Below are positions 8,717 to 17,795 of a stretch of 64,000 nucleotides of DNA, one piece after another. The DNA is from Bradyrhizobium sp. CB82 (lineage in GTDB: Bacteria > Pseudomonadota > Alphaproteobacteria > Rhizobiales > Xanthobacteraceae). Numbering within the stretch: the stretch's first letter is position 1; each line of letters opens with the position of its first letter. Under the pieces are notes generated by a model that ran no database searches, was not told where the DNA came from, and saw only the letters and a list, made by a program, of their open reading frames with translations. A program made the position numbers and the translations under genes. The stretch lies in the NCBI RefSeq assembly GCF_029714405.1, contig NZ_CP121650.1:4903001-4967000 (forward strand), given 5' to 3'.

Positions 8717-9691
8717 TTACGGCTTCAAGATCGACGCGCCCGTGGTGGCGCGGCTCTCCAGATCGATATGCGCTTTCGCTGCGTCCTTCAGCGCATAGGC
8801 GTGGTTGATCGGCACGTGCAGCTTGCCGCTGATCACCGCGGCGAACAGCGTGTCGGCGCCTTCCAGCAATTCCGAACGCCTGCCGATATAGTCGTTGAGT
8901 TTCGGCCGGGTCGCAAACAGCGAGCCGTGATTGTTGAGCTCGGCGATAGCGAACGGCGGCACGGGTCCCGAGGCATTGCCGAAGGAGACAAACATGCCGC
9001 GCGGCTTCAGGCAGGAGAGCGAGCCGGGGAAAGTCGCCTTGCCGACGCCGTCATAGACCACGTCGCAGCCCTCGTTGCGGCTGATCTGCTTCACACGCGC
9101 GACGAAATCCTCCTCGTTGTAAAGGATGACGTGGTCGCAGCCATTGGCTTCGGCAAGCTCGGCCTTGGCGCGCGAGCCGACGGTGCCGATGACGTGCGCC
9201 CCGAGCGCCCTCGCCCATTGGCAGGCGAGCAGGCCGATGCCGCCGGCGGCGGCATGGATCAGCACGCGATGATGCGGCTCGACCTTGAAGGTCTTGTGCA
9301 GGAGATACCAGACGGTGAGCCCCTTTAGCATCAGCACGGCGCCCTGCTCGTAGGTGATGTGATCGGGCAGCTTGACCAGCCGCTCCCAGGGCATGTTGCG
9401 CTCGCCGGTGTAGGCGCCGAGATTGTGGTAGTAGGCGACGCGGTCGCCGGGGTGGAAATTCGTCACGCCGGGCCCGACGGAAACGACCTCGCCCGCCGCC
9501 TCGTTGCCGGCGATGAAGGGAAGTCCCGGGGCCTTGTAGAGGCCGGTGCGGAAATAGACGTCGATGAAGTTCAACCCAACCGCGTGCTGGCGGATGCGCA
9601 CCTCGCCCGGTCCCGGCGCCGGCACCTCGACGCTCTCATAGACCAGGGCTTCGGGACCCCCGACCTTGTGCACGCGGACGGCTTTGGTCAT
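8717..9691 (-). CDS. qor: NADPH:quinone oxidoreductase (zeta-crystallin type)
   Basis: This is a 324-residue zinc-independent member of the medium-chain dehydrogenase superfamily, which reduces quinones or enones with NADPH. It begins MTKAVRVHKVGGPEALVYE and carries the substrate-domain motif GLNFIDVYFRTGLY, the EAAGEV block and the Rossmann segment HAAAGGIGLLACQWARALGA. I chose the ATG at 9691 because GAGGAGG stands 8-10 bases upstream; the open frame extends farther but lacks a ribosome site. It follows terC by about 90 bases in the leftward gene run. The physiological substrate is unknown. Confidence 0.88.
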   Translation of the reverse strand: MTKAVRVHKVGGPEALVYESVEVPAPGPGEVRIRQHAVGLNFIDVYFRTGLYKAPGLPFIAGNEAAGEVVSVGPGVTNFHPGDRVAYYHNLGAYTGERNMPWERLVKLPDHITYEQGAVLMLKGLTVWYLLHKTFKVEPHHRVLIHAAAGGIGLLACQWARALGAHVIGTVGSRAKAELAEANGCDHVILYNEEDFVARVKQISRNEGCDVVYDGVGKATFPGSLSCLKPRGMFVSFGNASGPVPPFAIAELNNHGSLFATRPKLNDYIGRRSELLEGADTLFAAVISGKLHVPINHAYALKDAAKAHIDLESRATTGASILKP

Positions 9692-9781
9692 CACCTGACC
9701 TCCTCGTTTTTGTTGAGTGCAAGCGAAAGCCATCGCGCCTGCCTTGTCAACTTCCGGTAGGAGCGGACCGGACAAACCGGG

Positions 9782-10504
9782 CTATTTGCCGGTCTTCTTG
9801 CGGTTACGCTTGGCCAGCACGTTGAAGAATTCGACCGCCGCCGAGAACGCAATTGCGAAGTAGATGTAGCCGCGCGGAATGTGAAACTTGAATCCATCCG
9901 CGACCAGCGCAACGCCGATCAGCACCAAAAATGCCAGTGCCAGCATCTTGGTGGTGGGATGCTCGGCGACGAATCGCGCCACCGGTCCCGAGGAAATGTA
10001 CATCACCAGGCACGCGATCACGACAGCCGCGATCATGATCTCGAGGTCCTGCGCCATGCCGATCGCGGTGATGATGGAATCCAGCGAGAACACGATGTCG
10101 ATGACGACGATCTGGGCGATCACCCAGAAGAAGGCGCGGCGGCCGGAATCGTCCTCGCCCTCCTCGTCATCCGCATCGACCTCGGCATGGATCTCGTGGG
10201 TCGCTTTCGCGATCAGGAACAGGCCGCCGCCGATCAGGATGAGGTCGCGCCAGGAGAAATCATAGCCCCCGAACGAGAACACCGGCTGGGTCAGACCGAT
10301 CAGCCAGACCAGGACGCTGAGCAGGATGATGCGGAACACCAGGGCCAGCGCCAGCCCGATCTGGCGGGCGCGGTGCGCCTGCCTGTCGGGGATGCGCGAG
10401 ACGATCACCGACAGGAAGATGACGTTGTCGATGCCGAGCACGATCTCGAGCGAGGTCAAGGTGAGAAGCGCGGCCCAGGCTTCCGGGCTGGTGATGAGAT
10501 GCAT
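9782..10504 (-). CDS. TerC-family integral membrane protein
   Basis: This 240-residue polytopic protein has the paired Asp-containing segments of the TerC family, EIVLGIDNVIFLSVIVSRIP near the start and DIVFSLDSIITAIGMA in the middle, separated by an acidic cytoplasmic loop (EVDADDEEGEDD). TerC proteins are implicated in metal export, including manganese, and in metalation of exported proteins; the exact role here is unknown. Its ATG overlaps the stop of the upstream phosphatidylcholine synthase gene (TGATG), so translation is coupled. Confidence 0.85.
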   Translation of the reverse strand: MHLITSPEAWAALLTLTSLEIVLGIDNVIFLSVIVSRIPDRQAHRARQIGLALALVFRIILLSVLVWLIGLTQPVFSFGGYDFSWRDLILIGGGLFLIAKATHEIHAEVDADDEEGEDDSGRRAFFWVIAQIVVIDIVFSLDSIITAIGMAQDLEIMIAAVVIACLVMYISSGPVARFVAEHPTTKMLALAFLVLIGVALVADGFKFHIPRGYIYFAIAFSAAVEFFNVLAKRNRKKTGK

Positions 10505-11229
10505 CATGCGAAGAATCTTGCCATCCTGATCACGGCGTCGCTGCCGACAATCCAGAGCGCGATCGCGCACAGCGCGACCTTCGCGGCCGTGCCGACCTGG
10601 AAATCCATCTCCAGCGCATAGAGGCCGAGCACGGCCCAGATCACGATCAGCGACATCGTGAGCCAGCGCAGGCGCACCACGCGGACCGGATGCAGCACAT
10701 GGAAGGGAACGAAGGTCAGGATGACCAGCGCCGCAACCAGCAGCGTCGACCATAGCGGCGGCCAATGCAGCAGGAACAGATAGAACGCCGCAGCGTTCCA
10801 CAGTGCCGGAAAGCCGCGGAAGTGATTGTCCTCGGCCTTCATGCGCAGGTCGGCGAAATACAGCGCGCTGGTGACGATGATGGCGACGCCCAGCAGCGGC
10901 GCTGCGACCGGCAGCAACAGGCCGCTCGCCACGATCGCGTAGGCCGGCACGAACACATAGGTGACGAAATCGACCACGAGATCGAGCACGTCGCCCGACC
11001 AGTTCGGCTGCACGTGCTTGACATTCAGCCTGCGTGCGATCGGCCCGTCGATCGCGTCGATGATGAGAGCGACGCCGAGCCATTGAAACATCGCCGCCCA
11101 ATGCTCGCGCACGGCCTCCAGCATCGCCAGCAGCGCCACCGCACCGCCGAACGCCGTGAAGATATGCACGGAGAAAGCCGCGGCGCGGGCGACCGGCGTG
11201 GGGTTGAGAGAATCCTGCTGGGTATCCAT
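10504..11229 (-). CDS. pcs: Phosphatidylcholine synthase (CDP-alcohol phosphatidyltransferase)
   Basis: Pcs condenses CDP-diacylglycerol with choline to make phosphatidylcholine in the inner membrane, a lipid important for rhizobial hosts. The 241-residue protein has about eight hydrophobic segments and the signature DGPIAR at residues 61-66, then G79, D83 and D87; the 12-residue spacer is longer than in most CDP-alcohol transferases and suits Pcs. The start MDTQQD at 11229 was preferred over an upstream ATG at 11346, which adds a Cys/Arg-rich tail. It is the first gene of a leftward pair with terC. Confidence 0.85.
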   Translation of the reverse strand: MDTQQDSLNPTPVARAAAFSVHIFTAFGGAVALLAMLEAVREHWAAMFQWLGVALIIDAIDGPIARRLNVKHVQPNWSGDVLDLVVDFVTYVFVPAYAIVASGLLLPVAAPLLGVAIIVTSALYFADLRMKAEDNHFRGFPALWNAAAFYLFLLHWPPLWSTLLVAALVILTFVPFHVLHPVRVVRLRWLTMSLIVIWAVLGLYALEMDFQVGTAAKVALCAIALWIVGSDAVIRMARFFA

Positions 11230-11363
11230 GGCTGGCGCAGTGCTATCAGAATGAGAACGATTTGCACATAAGCGGGGGCAACCTCCGGCCGCGCAATTCG
11301 CGACAAATTCGCGCGAAACAAGCGGCTTGAATTTGCCGCCGGCCATGTCAAATGTCCGGGGTC

Positions 11364-12548
11364 ATGACAGACCTAGCAGCACCTTTTGACGTGGCCGTGA
11401 TCGGCGGTGGACCGGCGGGCCTCGCCGCGGCCATCGCGCTGGCGGAGACCGGCGCACGCACGGCGCTGGTGGCGCGGCGCGCGCCCTATTCCGACAACCG
11501 CACCACCGCGCTGCTCGGCGGCTCCGTTGAATTCCTGGACGGGCTCGGGGTCTGGTCGCGCTGCAGCGACAAGGCCGCGCCGCTGGAGGCGATGCGGCTC
11601 GTCGACGACACCGGCCGCCTGATCCGCGCGCCGGAGGTACGGTTCTCCTGCCATGAGATCGGGCTCGATGCGTTCGGCTACAACATCGACAACCGTTCGC
11701 TAATGCTCGCGCTCGAGGCGCGCGCCACCGAACTTGCCAATCTTCTTCGCTTCGATGACGAGGCCGACAGCGTCCTCACGGAGGCCGAGGACGTCGCGAT
11801 CCACACCGCCGCAGGGCAGTACCTGACGGCGCACCTCGTGGTCGGCGCCGACGGCCGGCATTCGCTGTGCCGCGAGGCCGCCGGCATCGACGTCACGCGG
11901 CTCGATCTGGAGCAGACGGCGTTGACCTTCAACGTCAGCCATTCCCGGCCGCATCGCAACGTCTCGACCGAGTTCCACACGCCGCACGGGCCTTGCGTGT
12001 TCGTGCCGCTGCCGGGCGATCGTTGCAGCGTCGTGTGGGTCGCCTCGCCTGCTGACGCCGAGCGGCTCAGGGCCCTGAGCGATGAGGAACTCTCGACGGC
12101 GATCGAGAAGCAATCGCATTCCATCCTGGGTCGCATGAGCGTGGAACCGGGCCGCAACCTGTTTCCGCTCGCTATCGAGCGGCCGAAATCCTTTGGCCGC
12201 GAACGCATCGCACTCGTTGGCGAAGCGGCCCATGTGGTTCCCCCGATCGGCGCGCAGGGCCTCAATCTGGGCCTGCGGGATGCCGCCGATATCGCCAAGC
12301 TCGCTGGAGAGGGGATCGCGGCCGGCCGCGATCCCGGCGCGGATGAGGTGCTCAAGCGCTACGACCGGGCCCGTCGTCCAGACATTCTGAGCCGCACGTT
12401 CATGATCGATATGGCGAACCGTTCGCTGCTGAACGATTTTCTGCCGCTGCAGCCGGTCCGCGCCATCGGCATGCACCTGCTCGGCGCCATCGGCCCGCTG
12501 CGGCGCTTTGCGATGCGTGAAGGACTGGCGCCGACGTGGCGACGGTAA
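11364..12548 (+). CDS. UbiH/UbiF/COQ6-family FAD-dependent hydroxylase
   Basis: This flavoprotein monooxygenase of about 394 residues begins with the FAD-binding motif VAVIGGGPAGLAAAIALAE. It contains the DG motif VVGADGRHSLCREAAGI and the second FAD motif ALVGEAAHVVPPIGAQGLNL. Such proteins hydroxylate the aromatic ring of ubiquinone precursors, acting at the inner membrane. Which ring position it modifies is not clear. The ATG at 11364 (MTDLAAPFD) with GGGG upstream or the ATG at 11352 could start it. It is divergent from pcs. Confidence 0.85.
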   Translation: MTDLAAPFDVAVIGGGPAGLAAAIALAETGARTALVARRAPYSDNRTTALLGGSVEFLDGLGVWSRCSDKAAPLEAMRLVDDTGRLIRAPEVRFSCHEIGLDAFGYNIDNRSLMLALEARATELANLLRFDDEADSVLTEAEDVAIHTAAGQYLTAHLVVGADGRHSLCREAAGIDVTRLDLEQTALTFNVSHSRPHRNVSTEFHTPHGPCVFVPLPGDRCSVVWVASPADAERLRALSDEELSTAIEKQSHSILGRMSVEPGRNLFPLAIERPKSFGRERIALVGEAAHVVPPIGAQGLNLGLRDAADIAKLAGEGIAAGRDPGADEVLKRYDRARRPDILSRTFMIDMANRSLLNDFLPLQPVRAIGMHLLGAIGPLRRFAMREGLAPTWRR

Positions 12549-12585
12549 CCGTAATAGATTTCGTTTGATGCGAGCCGTGGACCTC

Positions 12586-12616
12586 TTTCACCTCTCCCCG
12601 CTGGGGAGAGGTGAAA
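12586..12616. repeat. 14-bp perfect palindrome with 3-base loop
   Basis: The arms TTTCACCTCTCCCC and GGGGAGAGGTGAAA flank GCT. It lies 38 bases after the hydroxylase stop and just beyond a truncated transporter remnant. Similar CTCTCCCC/GGGGAGAG palindromes are dispersed in Bradyrhizobium genomes. There is no T-run, so intrinsic termination is uncertain. Confidence 0.6.
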
Positions 12617-12630
12617 TGCCCAGCCGCGTC

Positions 12631-12762
12631 TCACGGAAACGCCAGCCGTCCGAAGTTCATCCAGGCGAGGCCCGATTCAGGCAGGGATTTGGCCTTGCCG
12701 CAGACGAAACCGACGAAGATCAGCCCAAAATAAGGTAGGGCCAGATTGAGGATATCGACCAT
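12631..12762 (-). pseudogene. N-terminal remnant of an AEC-family transporter
   Basis: The ATG at 12762 opens a 43-codon frame, MVDILNLALPYFGLIFVGFV then CGKAKSLPESGLAWMNF, before a TGA at 12631-12633. This closely resembles the first transmembrane helix of auxin-efflux-carrier/malate-permease transporters, which are normally over 300 residues long. The rest is missing, and the palindrome at 12586 sits at the break. It is probably a decayed gene rather than a functional peptide. Confidence 0.6.
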
Positions 12763-12867
12763 TTGTGAAGTGATTTCTGAGGTATTCGGGGCTATCCACC
12801 CGCCCGCCGCAGGTTAATTCCAAGCTGGGCACTAGCATCGGCCACAATCCTGGTCTATCGACGAAGC

Positions 12868-13200
12868 ATGATTAAAGCGCGGACCGCCAAATTCCAGATC
12901 GGACAGGTCGTGCGCCACCGGATCTTCTCGTTCCGGGGCGTGATCTTCGACATCGATCCGGAATTCAACAACACCGAGGAATGGTGGCTGTCGATCCCCG
13001 AGGACGTCCGGCCCCACAAGGATCAGCCGTTCTACCATCTGCTGGCGGAAAACGCGGAGTCCGAATACGTCGCCTACGTCTCCGAGCAGAACCTGTTGCC
13101 CGACGATTCCGGCGAGCCGATCCGGCATTCGCAGGTCGCCGAGATCTTCGTGAAGGACAAGTCGGGCGGCTATCGCCCGCGCAATCCGTCGCTCAACTGA
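12868..13200 (+). CDS. hspQ: Heat shock protein HspQ (YccV-like)
   Basis: This 110-residue protein matches the YccV/HspQ hemimethylated-DNA-binding family: FQIGQVVRHRIFSFRGVIFD, then EWWLSIPEDVRPHKDQPFYH and YVAYVSEQNLL. In enterobacteria HspQ is a Lon protease specificity-enhancing factor and affects DnaA stability. The start at ATG 12868 fits family length. A bidirectional terminator separates it from the convergent ialB gene. Confidence 0.9.
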   Translation: MIKARTAKFQIGQVVRHRIFSFRGVIFDIDPEFNNTEEWWLSIPEDVRPHKDQPFYHLLAENAESEYVAYVSEQNLLPDDSGEPIRHSQVAEIFVKDKSGGYRPRNPSLN

Positions 13201-13230
13201 TCCCTTTCGAATCCGGCCAATCAAGCCAAT

Positions 13231-13259
13231 AAAAAAAGGCGCTCATTCGAGCGCCTTTT
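13231..13259. terminator. Bidirectional intrinsic terminator
   Basis: AAAAGGCGCT and AGCGCCTTTT pair around CATTCG, with an A-run on one side and a T-run on the other. It lies between the convergent hspQ and ialB-like genes and can serve both. Confidence 0.85.
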
Positions 13260-13279
13260 CGTGTTCTGCGTCGGCACGA

Positions 13280-14092
13280 TTACTTCTGGGCCGAAGGCGC
13301 CGCCTGACCGCTTTGCTCGAGCTTCTTGCGCTGCTCGTCGGCCTTCTTCTGAAGTTCTTCCTGAAGCTTCTTCTGGTTCTCTTCGAACACCTTCGGATCG
13401 GTTGGCGGACCGTCATAGGCCTTGGCGAATTCGCCGGCCAGCGGCAACGGCAGCGTCAGCGGCGCGCCATTGGCGTTGATCGCCTGAACCACCAGGTTCT
13501 GGCCCTTCTTCAGGTTGTTGATGAGGTCGGCGGTCGCCTCATAGTCCGACATGCAGCCGTTGGCGAAGCAGATCACGTAGGGGCTCTGCAGCGGCGGATT
13601 GTTGTCGACGATGATGCGGGTGCCGTGCACGAGCTGCATGCCGAGCGGCAGCGTGACCCGAAGAATCTTCTTCGGCTCGCCTTCCGGCTCGATGATTACG
13701 GCGGCGATCACCGGCTGGCCGGACTCGATGCGGCCGTCCTTGCCGGTGAAGCAGACCTGCTTGGCGTTGGCGTCCTGGCCCTTCAGGCAGAACTTGGTCC
13801 AGGGCGCGTAGATCAGCTGGATCTGCTGCTGTTGCTGGTCGGCAGGCGGTGCGCCGGCCGGCGGAGCGCCGGCGGCGGGCGCCTGGCCCTGGGCCTGGGG
13901 CGCCGGTGCGGCGGGCGCAGGCGCCTTGGGAGCCGCCTTCGGCGCGGCTTTCGGAGCAGCCTTTGGCGCCGCCGGAGCAGGCGTTGCGGTCTGAGCCTGG
14001 GCGGCGAACGGAACAGCCAGTGCCGAGGCCGTCAGCAGGGCGAGAAGGCGCCCGCGCGGCCGGACCGACGCGGCCAAAATACGGAAATTCAT
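13280..14092 (-). CDS. Invasion-associated locus B (IalB) family periplasmic protein
   Basis: This 270-residue exported protein has a signal peptide ending near AVPFAAQA (residues 25-33). An Ala/Pro/Lys linker with four APK-A repeats and a Gln run follows (about 35-95). The IalB domain comes next, with paired Cys (KFCLKG, KQVCFTG and VICFANGCMSDYEA). A charged, coiled-coil-like C-terminus rich in KLQEELQKKADEQ closes the protein. IalB proteins are linked to host-cell invasion in Bartonella but are widespread in Rhizobiales with unclear function. The Cys pairs suggest disulfides. It is convergent with hspQ. Confidence 0.82.
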   Translation of the reverse strand: MNFRILAASVRPRGRLLALLTASALAVPFAAQAQTATPAPAAPKAAPKAAPKAAPKAPAPAAPAPQAQGQAPAAGAPPAGAPPADQQQQQIQLIYAPWTKFCLKGQDANAKQVCFTGKDGRIESGQPVIAAVIIEPEGEPKKILRVTLPLGMQLVHGTRIIVDNNPPLQSPYVICFANGCMSDYEATADLINNLKKGQNLVVQAINANGAPLTLPLPLAGEFAKAYDGPPTDPKVFEENQKKLQEELQKKADEQRKKLEQSGQAAPSAQK

Positions 14093-14358
14093 TGCGGAAA
14101 ACCCTTTCTGAACGGGAAGTGCCCGAACCGCTGATAAGCACCGAAACCGAGCCGCCTTGGCGCGGCTGTCTCCCCATCAATAGAGGCGGAAACGTGACAA
14201 GTTCGACGCTCCTGCGCGATTGCCCGCCTTCTTAACGTGGCGGACGAAAAGATCAATGCCGACAAGCATGTTTGAAGTGGGCAGAGAGGCTTAAGACGAA
14301 GGCCTATGCTAGGGTTTGGGCGTGACCGGTCCCCGAATCAATCCGCGCGCCGTTGTTC

Positions 14359-16182
14359 ATGTCTAGGTGCCTGCGCTTAGCCGTTGCGGCCTGCGTGGCG
14401 CTTGCTCTTGCAGTGGCCGGGCCCATGTCCGTTTCGGCCAAGGCGGCCGAGAGCTACGCCATTGCCATGCATGGCGCGCCGGCCCTGCCGCCCGATTTCA
14501 CCCACATGCCCTATGCCAACCCCGATGCGCCCAAGGGCGGGCGGCTGATTTGGTCGGTGCTCGGCACCTTCGACAGCCTCAATCCGTTCATCGTCAGGGG
14601 CATCGCGGTCCAACAGGTCCGCAGCTATGTCATCGAAAGCCTGCTGGCACGCGGCAATGACGAGGCCTTCACGCTGTATGGCCTGCTCGCGAAGACGGTC
14701 GATACCGACAAGGACCGGACCTACGTGACATTCCACCTCGATCCGCGCGCGCGGTTCTCCGACGGAGCACCGGTGCTGGCCGATGACGTGCTGTTCTCCT
14801 GGCAGCTCCTGCGCGACCATGGCCGCCCCAACCACCGGCAATATTACGCCAAGGTCGCCAGGGCAGAGGCACCCGATCCCCTCACCGTCCGCTTCGATCT
14901 CGCCGGGGCCAATGACCGGGAACTACCGCTGATCCTGGGGCTGATGCCGATCCTGCCCAGGCATTCCGTCGATGTCGCGACCTTCGAGGAGACGACGATG
15001 ACCGCCCCGATCGGCTCGGGACCCTATCGCATCACCAACGTCAAACCCGGCACCAGCGTGACGCTGACCCGCAATCCCGACTATTGGGGCCGCGACCTGC
15101 CGGTCAACCGCGGCCTCTACAATTTCGACGAGATCAGGCTCGATTATTATCGCGAAGCCAACGGCCAGTTCGAAGCCTTCAAGCGCGGCCTCTATGACTT
15201 CCGCGTCGAGACCGAGCCGCTGCGCTGGCATGACGCCTACGACTTTCCCGCTGTCAAGACCGGCGAAGTGATCCGCGACACCATCAAGCCGGGCGTGCCG
15301 CAGCCCTCGGAGTTTCTGGTGTTCAATACCCGCCGCCCGATGTTCGCCGACATCCGCGTGCGCCAGGCGCTGACGCTGCTGTTCGACTTCGAGCTGGTCA
15401 ACCGCAGCTACTTCTTCAACCTCTATTCGCGCGTGGCCGGCTACTTCGCGGGCTCGGAGCTCTCCGCCTATGGCCGCCCCGCCGACGCCCGCGAGCAGCA
15501 ACTCCTGAAGCCGTACGTGGCGCAGATCCGGCCGGACATCATGGACGGCAGCTATCGCCTGCCGGTGACGGACGGCTCGGGCCGCGACCGCACCACGCTG
15601 CGCGCGGCGCTGAAGCTGCTGTCGGAGGCGGGCTACGATCTCGACGGCACCGTGCTGCGCAACCGCGCGACGAAAGCGCCCTTCACCTTCGAGATCCTGG
15701 TGACGACACGCGACCAGGAGCGCATTGCGCTCGCCTTCGCGCGTGACCTCAAGCGCGCCGGCATCGAGCCGACCGTGCGTTCGGTCGATCCGGTGCAGTT
15801 CGATCAGCGCCGGCTCGGCTACGAGTTCGACATGATCCAGAACCGCTGGGACCAGTCGCTTTCGCCGGGCAACGAGCAGTCGTTCTACTGGGGCAGCGCC
15901 GCCGCCGACAATCCCGGCACCCGCAACTACATGGGCGCAAAGGACCCGGCGGTCGACGCGATGATCGCAGCCCTGCTGGAGGCCCGTGACCACACGGATT
16001 TCGTCTCCGCCGTCCGTGCCCTCGACCGCGCCCTGATCGCAGGCTTCTACACGATCCCTCTGTTTAACGTATCGGAGCAATGGATCGCGCGCTGGAATCG
16101 GATAGAACGGCCATCGGCTACCGCGTCGTCCGGTTATCTGCCGGAGACCTGGTGGCAGAAGGCGGATGACCCGAGCAAGTAA
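14359..16182 (+). CDS. Extracellular solute-binding protein family 5 (YejA-like peptide binding)
   Basis: This 607-residue periplasmic protein has a signal peptide (MSRCLRLAVAACVALALAVA, cleaved near SAKAAE). The SBP_5 fold is recognisable by PDAPKGGRLIWSVLGTFDSL, the FSDGAPVLADDVLFSWQLL block and a C-terminal AKDPAVDAMI stretch. Close relatives such as YejA bind oligopeptides for an ABC importer. No permease genes adjoin it, so it is an orphan or works with a distant transporter. A TTG at 14353 would add two residues; ATG 14359 is preferred. Confidence 0.87.
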   Translation: MSRCLRLAVAACVALALAVAGPMSVSAKAAESYAIAMHGAPALPPDFTHMPYANPDAPKGGRLIWSVLGTFDSLNPFIVRGIAVQQVRSYVIESLLARGNDEAFTLYGLLAKTVDTDKDRTYVTFHLDPRARFSDGAPVLADDVLFSWQLLRDHGRPNHRQYYAKVARAEAPDPLTVRFDLAGANDRELPLILGLMPILPRHSVDVATFEETTMTAPIGSGPYRITNVKPGTSVTLTRNPDYWGRDLPVNRGLYNFDEIRLDYYREANGQFEAFKRGLYDFRVETEPLRWHDAYDFPAVKTGEVIRDTIKPGVPQPSEFLVFNTRRPMFADIRVRQALTLLFDFELVNRSYFFNLYSRVAGYFAGSELSAYGRPADAREQQLLKPYVAQIRPDIMDGSYRLPVTDGSGRDRTTLRAALKLLSEAGYDLDGTVLRNRATKAPFTFEILVTTRDQERIALAFARDLKRAGIEPTVRSVDPVQFDQRRLGYEFDMIQNRWDQSLSPGNEQSFYWGSAAADNPGTRNYMGAKDPAVDAMIAALLEARDHTDFVSAVRALDRALIAGFYTIPLFNVSEQWIARWNRIERPSATASSGYLPETWWQKADDPSK

Positions 16183-16209
16183 CAGGCCACTAGCAAGCGA
16201 CGTGACGCC

Positions 16210-17712
16210 GTGAACCAGCCAGCCGTATCGCCAACGCTCGACACGCTGTTCCAGCGGACGCTGGCCCGCCAGCCACATGCGCCGGCACTGTATGATCCCC
16301 TCAACAAGGTTCGCATCACCGGGCATCTGCCCAGGCGCTTGACCTATGCCGAAGCCGATCGGGCGATCGAGGCGCTGTCGGCCCATTTCGTCGAGTCGGG
16401 CCTGCCTGCCAACTCCGTCATTGCCGTGCAATTGCCTGATACCGTCGAGTTCGTGCTCACGGTGCTCGGCGCCCACCGCGCCGGCCTCGTCGTTGCCGTG
16501 CTGCCGCTCTTGTGGCGTCACGCCGAACTGACCGCGGCGCTCAACCGCACCGCGGCGCGTGCGATCGTCACCATGAGCAAGGTCGACGGAGTCATCCACG
16601 CCGATCTCGCCATGCATGCCGCGGCGGAAGCCTTCTCAATCCGTCACGTCTGCGGCTTCGGCACCGACCTGCCGGAAGGCATGGCGTCGCTCGACGATGT
16701 TCTTTCGCGCGCGCCCGGCACGACCCGCAGCGTCATCCAAGACGGCCGCAAGGCGGCGATGATCTCCTTCGACGTCACTGCGGAAGGCTTTCGTCCGGTG
16801 CCGCGGCCGCATTTCAGCATCATCGCGGGCGGGCTTGCGATGTCGCTTGAGGCCGACATTCCGCAGGGCGCGACCATCATGTCGGCGTTCACACCGATGT
16901 CGTTCGCCGGCCTCGCCTCCTCGCTTGCGATCTGGCTGCTCTCCGGCGGAACGCTGGCGCTGCATCATCCCTTCGACAGCGAGGTGCTGGAGCAGCAAGT
17001 CAATGAACAGGGCTGCGAGGTGCTGATCGCGCCTGCCCCGCTCGCCTTGCGGCTCGGCGAAGCCGATCTCGCGGCGCGGATGCCGGGTTTGCGCAACGTC
17101 GTCGGCCTGTGGCGCGCACCGGAGCAGGTGGCTGCGAGCGATGCCTGGATCGCGCCGCATGCGCCGCTGACGGACGTCTATTTGTTCGGGGAGGCCGGCC
17201 TGTTCGGGGCGCGGCGCGGCGAGGACGGCATGCCCGTGCCGGTGATGCCAGGTCCGCACGGCGCCCCGCGGGAGCAGTCCGGCTCCTCGGTTGCCGGCGA
17301 GATCCTGTTGACACCGAAAGGCACTCTCGGCCTGCGTGGACCGATGGTGCCGATCGCAGCCTATGCCCCGCCGCACCCGGTCGGCGACACGCTGACGGCG
17401 CAGCCGCCGCGCGACTATGTCGACACCGGCTATGCCGCGCGGCTCGATCGCCAGAGCGGCGCGATCTGCATCACGGCGCCCCCCTCCGGAATCATGGCCG
17501 TCGGCGGCTACCGCTTCCTGTCCAACGACTTGCAGGAATGGGCACGCCGGCTCGGCCAGGGCGCCCTGCTCACGGCGCTGCCCGACCGACTCTCTGGACA
17601 CCGCCTGGCCGGTCGCGCCCAGGACAATGCAAGGGCGCGCGAGGCGCTTGGCGAACTCGGGCTTAACCCCCTGATGGTCGAGGCTTTTCGCGATCGCACC
17701 GGGACCGGTTGA
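16210..17712 (+). CDS. Class I adenylate-forming-like protein lacking catalytic motifs
   Basis: This 500-residue GTG-started protein has the overall layout of acyl-CoA synthetases, with LTYAEADRAIEALSAHFVES near residue 40 and an A5-like VYLFGEAGLFG. The key motifs are changed. The nucleotide-binding TSGTTGxPKG loop is replaced by ISFDVTAEGFRPVPRPH, the TGD motif reads VDTGYAARLD, and the C-terminal catalytic Lys motif is absent. It may be a pseudoenzyme or use different chemistry. It starts 27 bases after the peptide-binding gene and precedes a degenerate GGDEF protein by 83 bases, suggesting one transcription unit. Confidence 0.7.
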   Translation: MNQPAVSPTLDTLFQRTLARQPHAPALYDPLNKVRITGHLPRRLTYAEADRAIEALSAHFVESGLPANSVIAVQLPDTVEFVLTVLGAHRAGLVVAVLPLLWRHAELTAALNRTAARAIVTMSKVDGVIHADLAMHAAAEAFSIRHVCGFGTDLPEGMASLDDVLSRAPGTTRSVIQDGRKAAMISFDVTAEGFRPVPRPHFSIIAGGLAMSLEADIPQGATIMSAFTPMSFAGLASSLAIWLLSGGTLALHHPFDSEVLEQQVNEQGCEVLIAPAPLALRLGEADLAARMPGLRNVVGLWRAPEQVAASDAWIAPHAPLTDVYLFGEAGLFGARRGEDGMPVPVMPGPHGAPREQSGSSVAGEILLTPKGTLGLRGPMVPIAAYAPPHPVGDTLTAQPPRDYVDTGYAARLDRQSGAICITAPPSGIMAVGGYRFLSNDLQEWARRLGQGALLTALPDRLSGHRLAGRAQDNARAREALGELGLNPLMVEAFRDRTGTG

Positions 17713-17795
17713 AGGCATTTTCACCGCGTCCGTTGACCGGGCATTAAGGCGGCCGGACTAGATTGCGCGGCATTCGCGCGTAATCAGAGCTTGAG

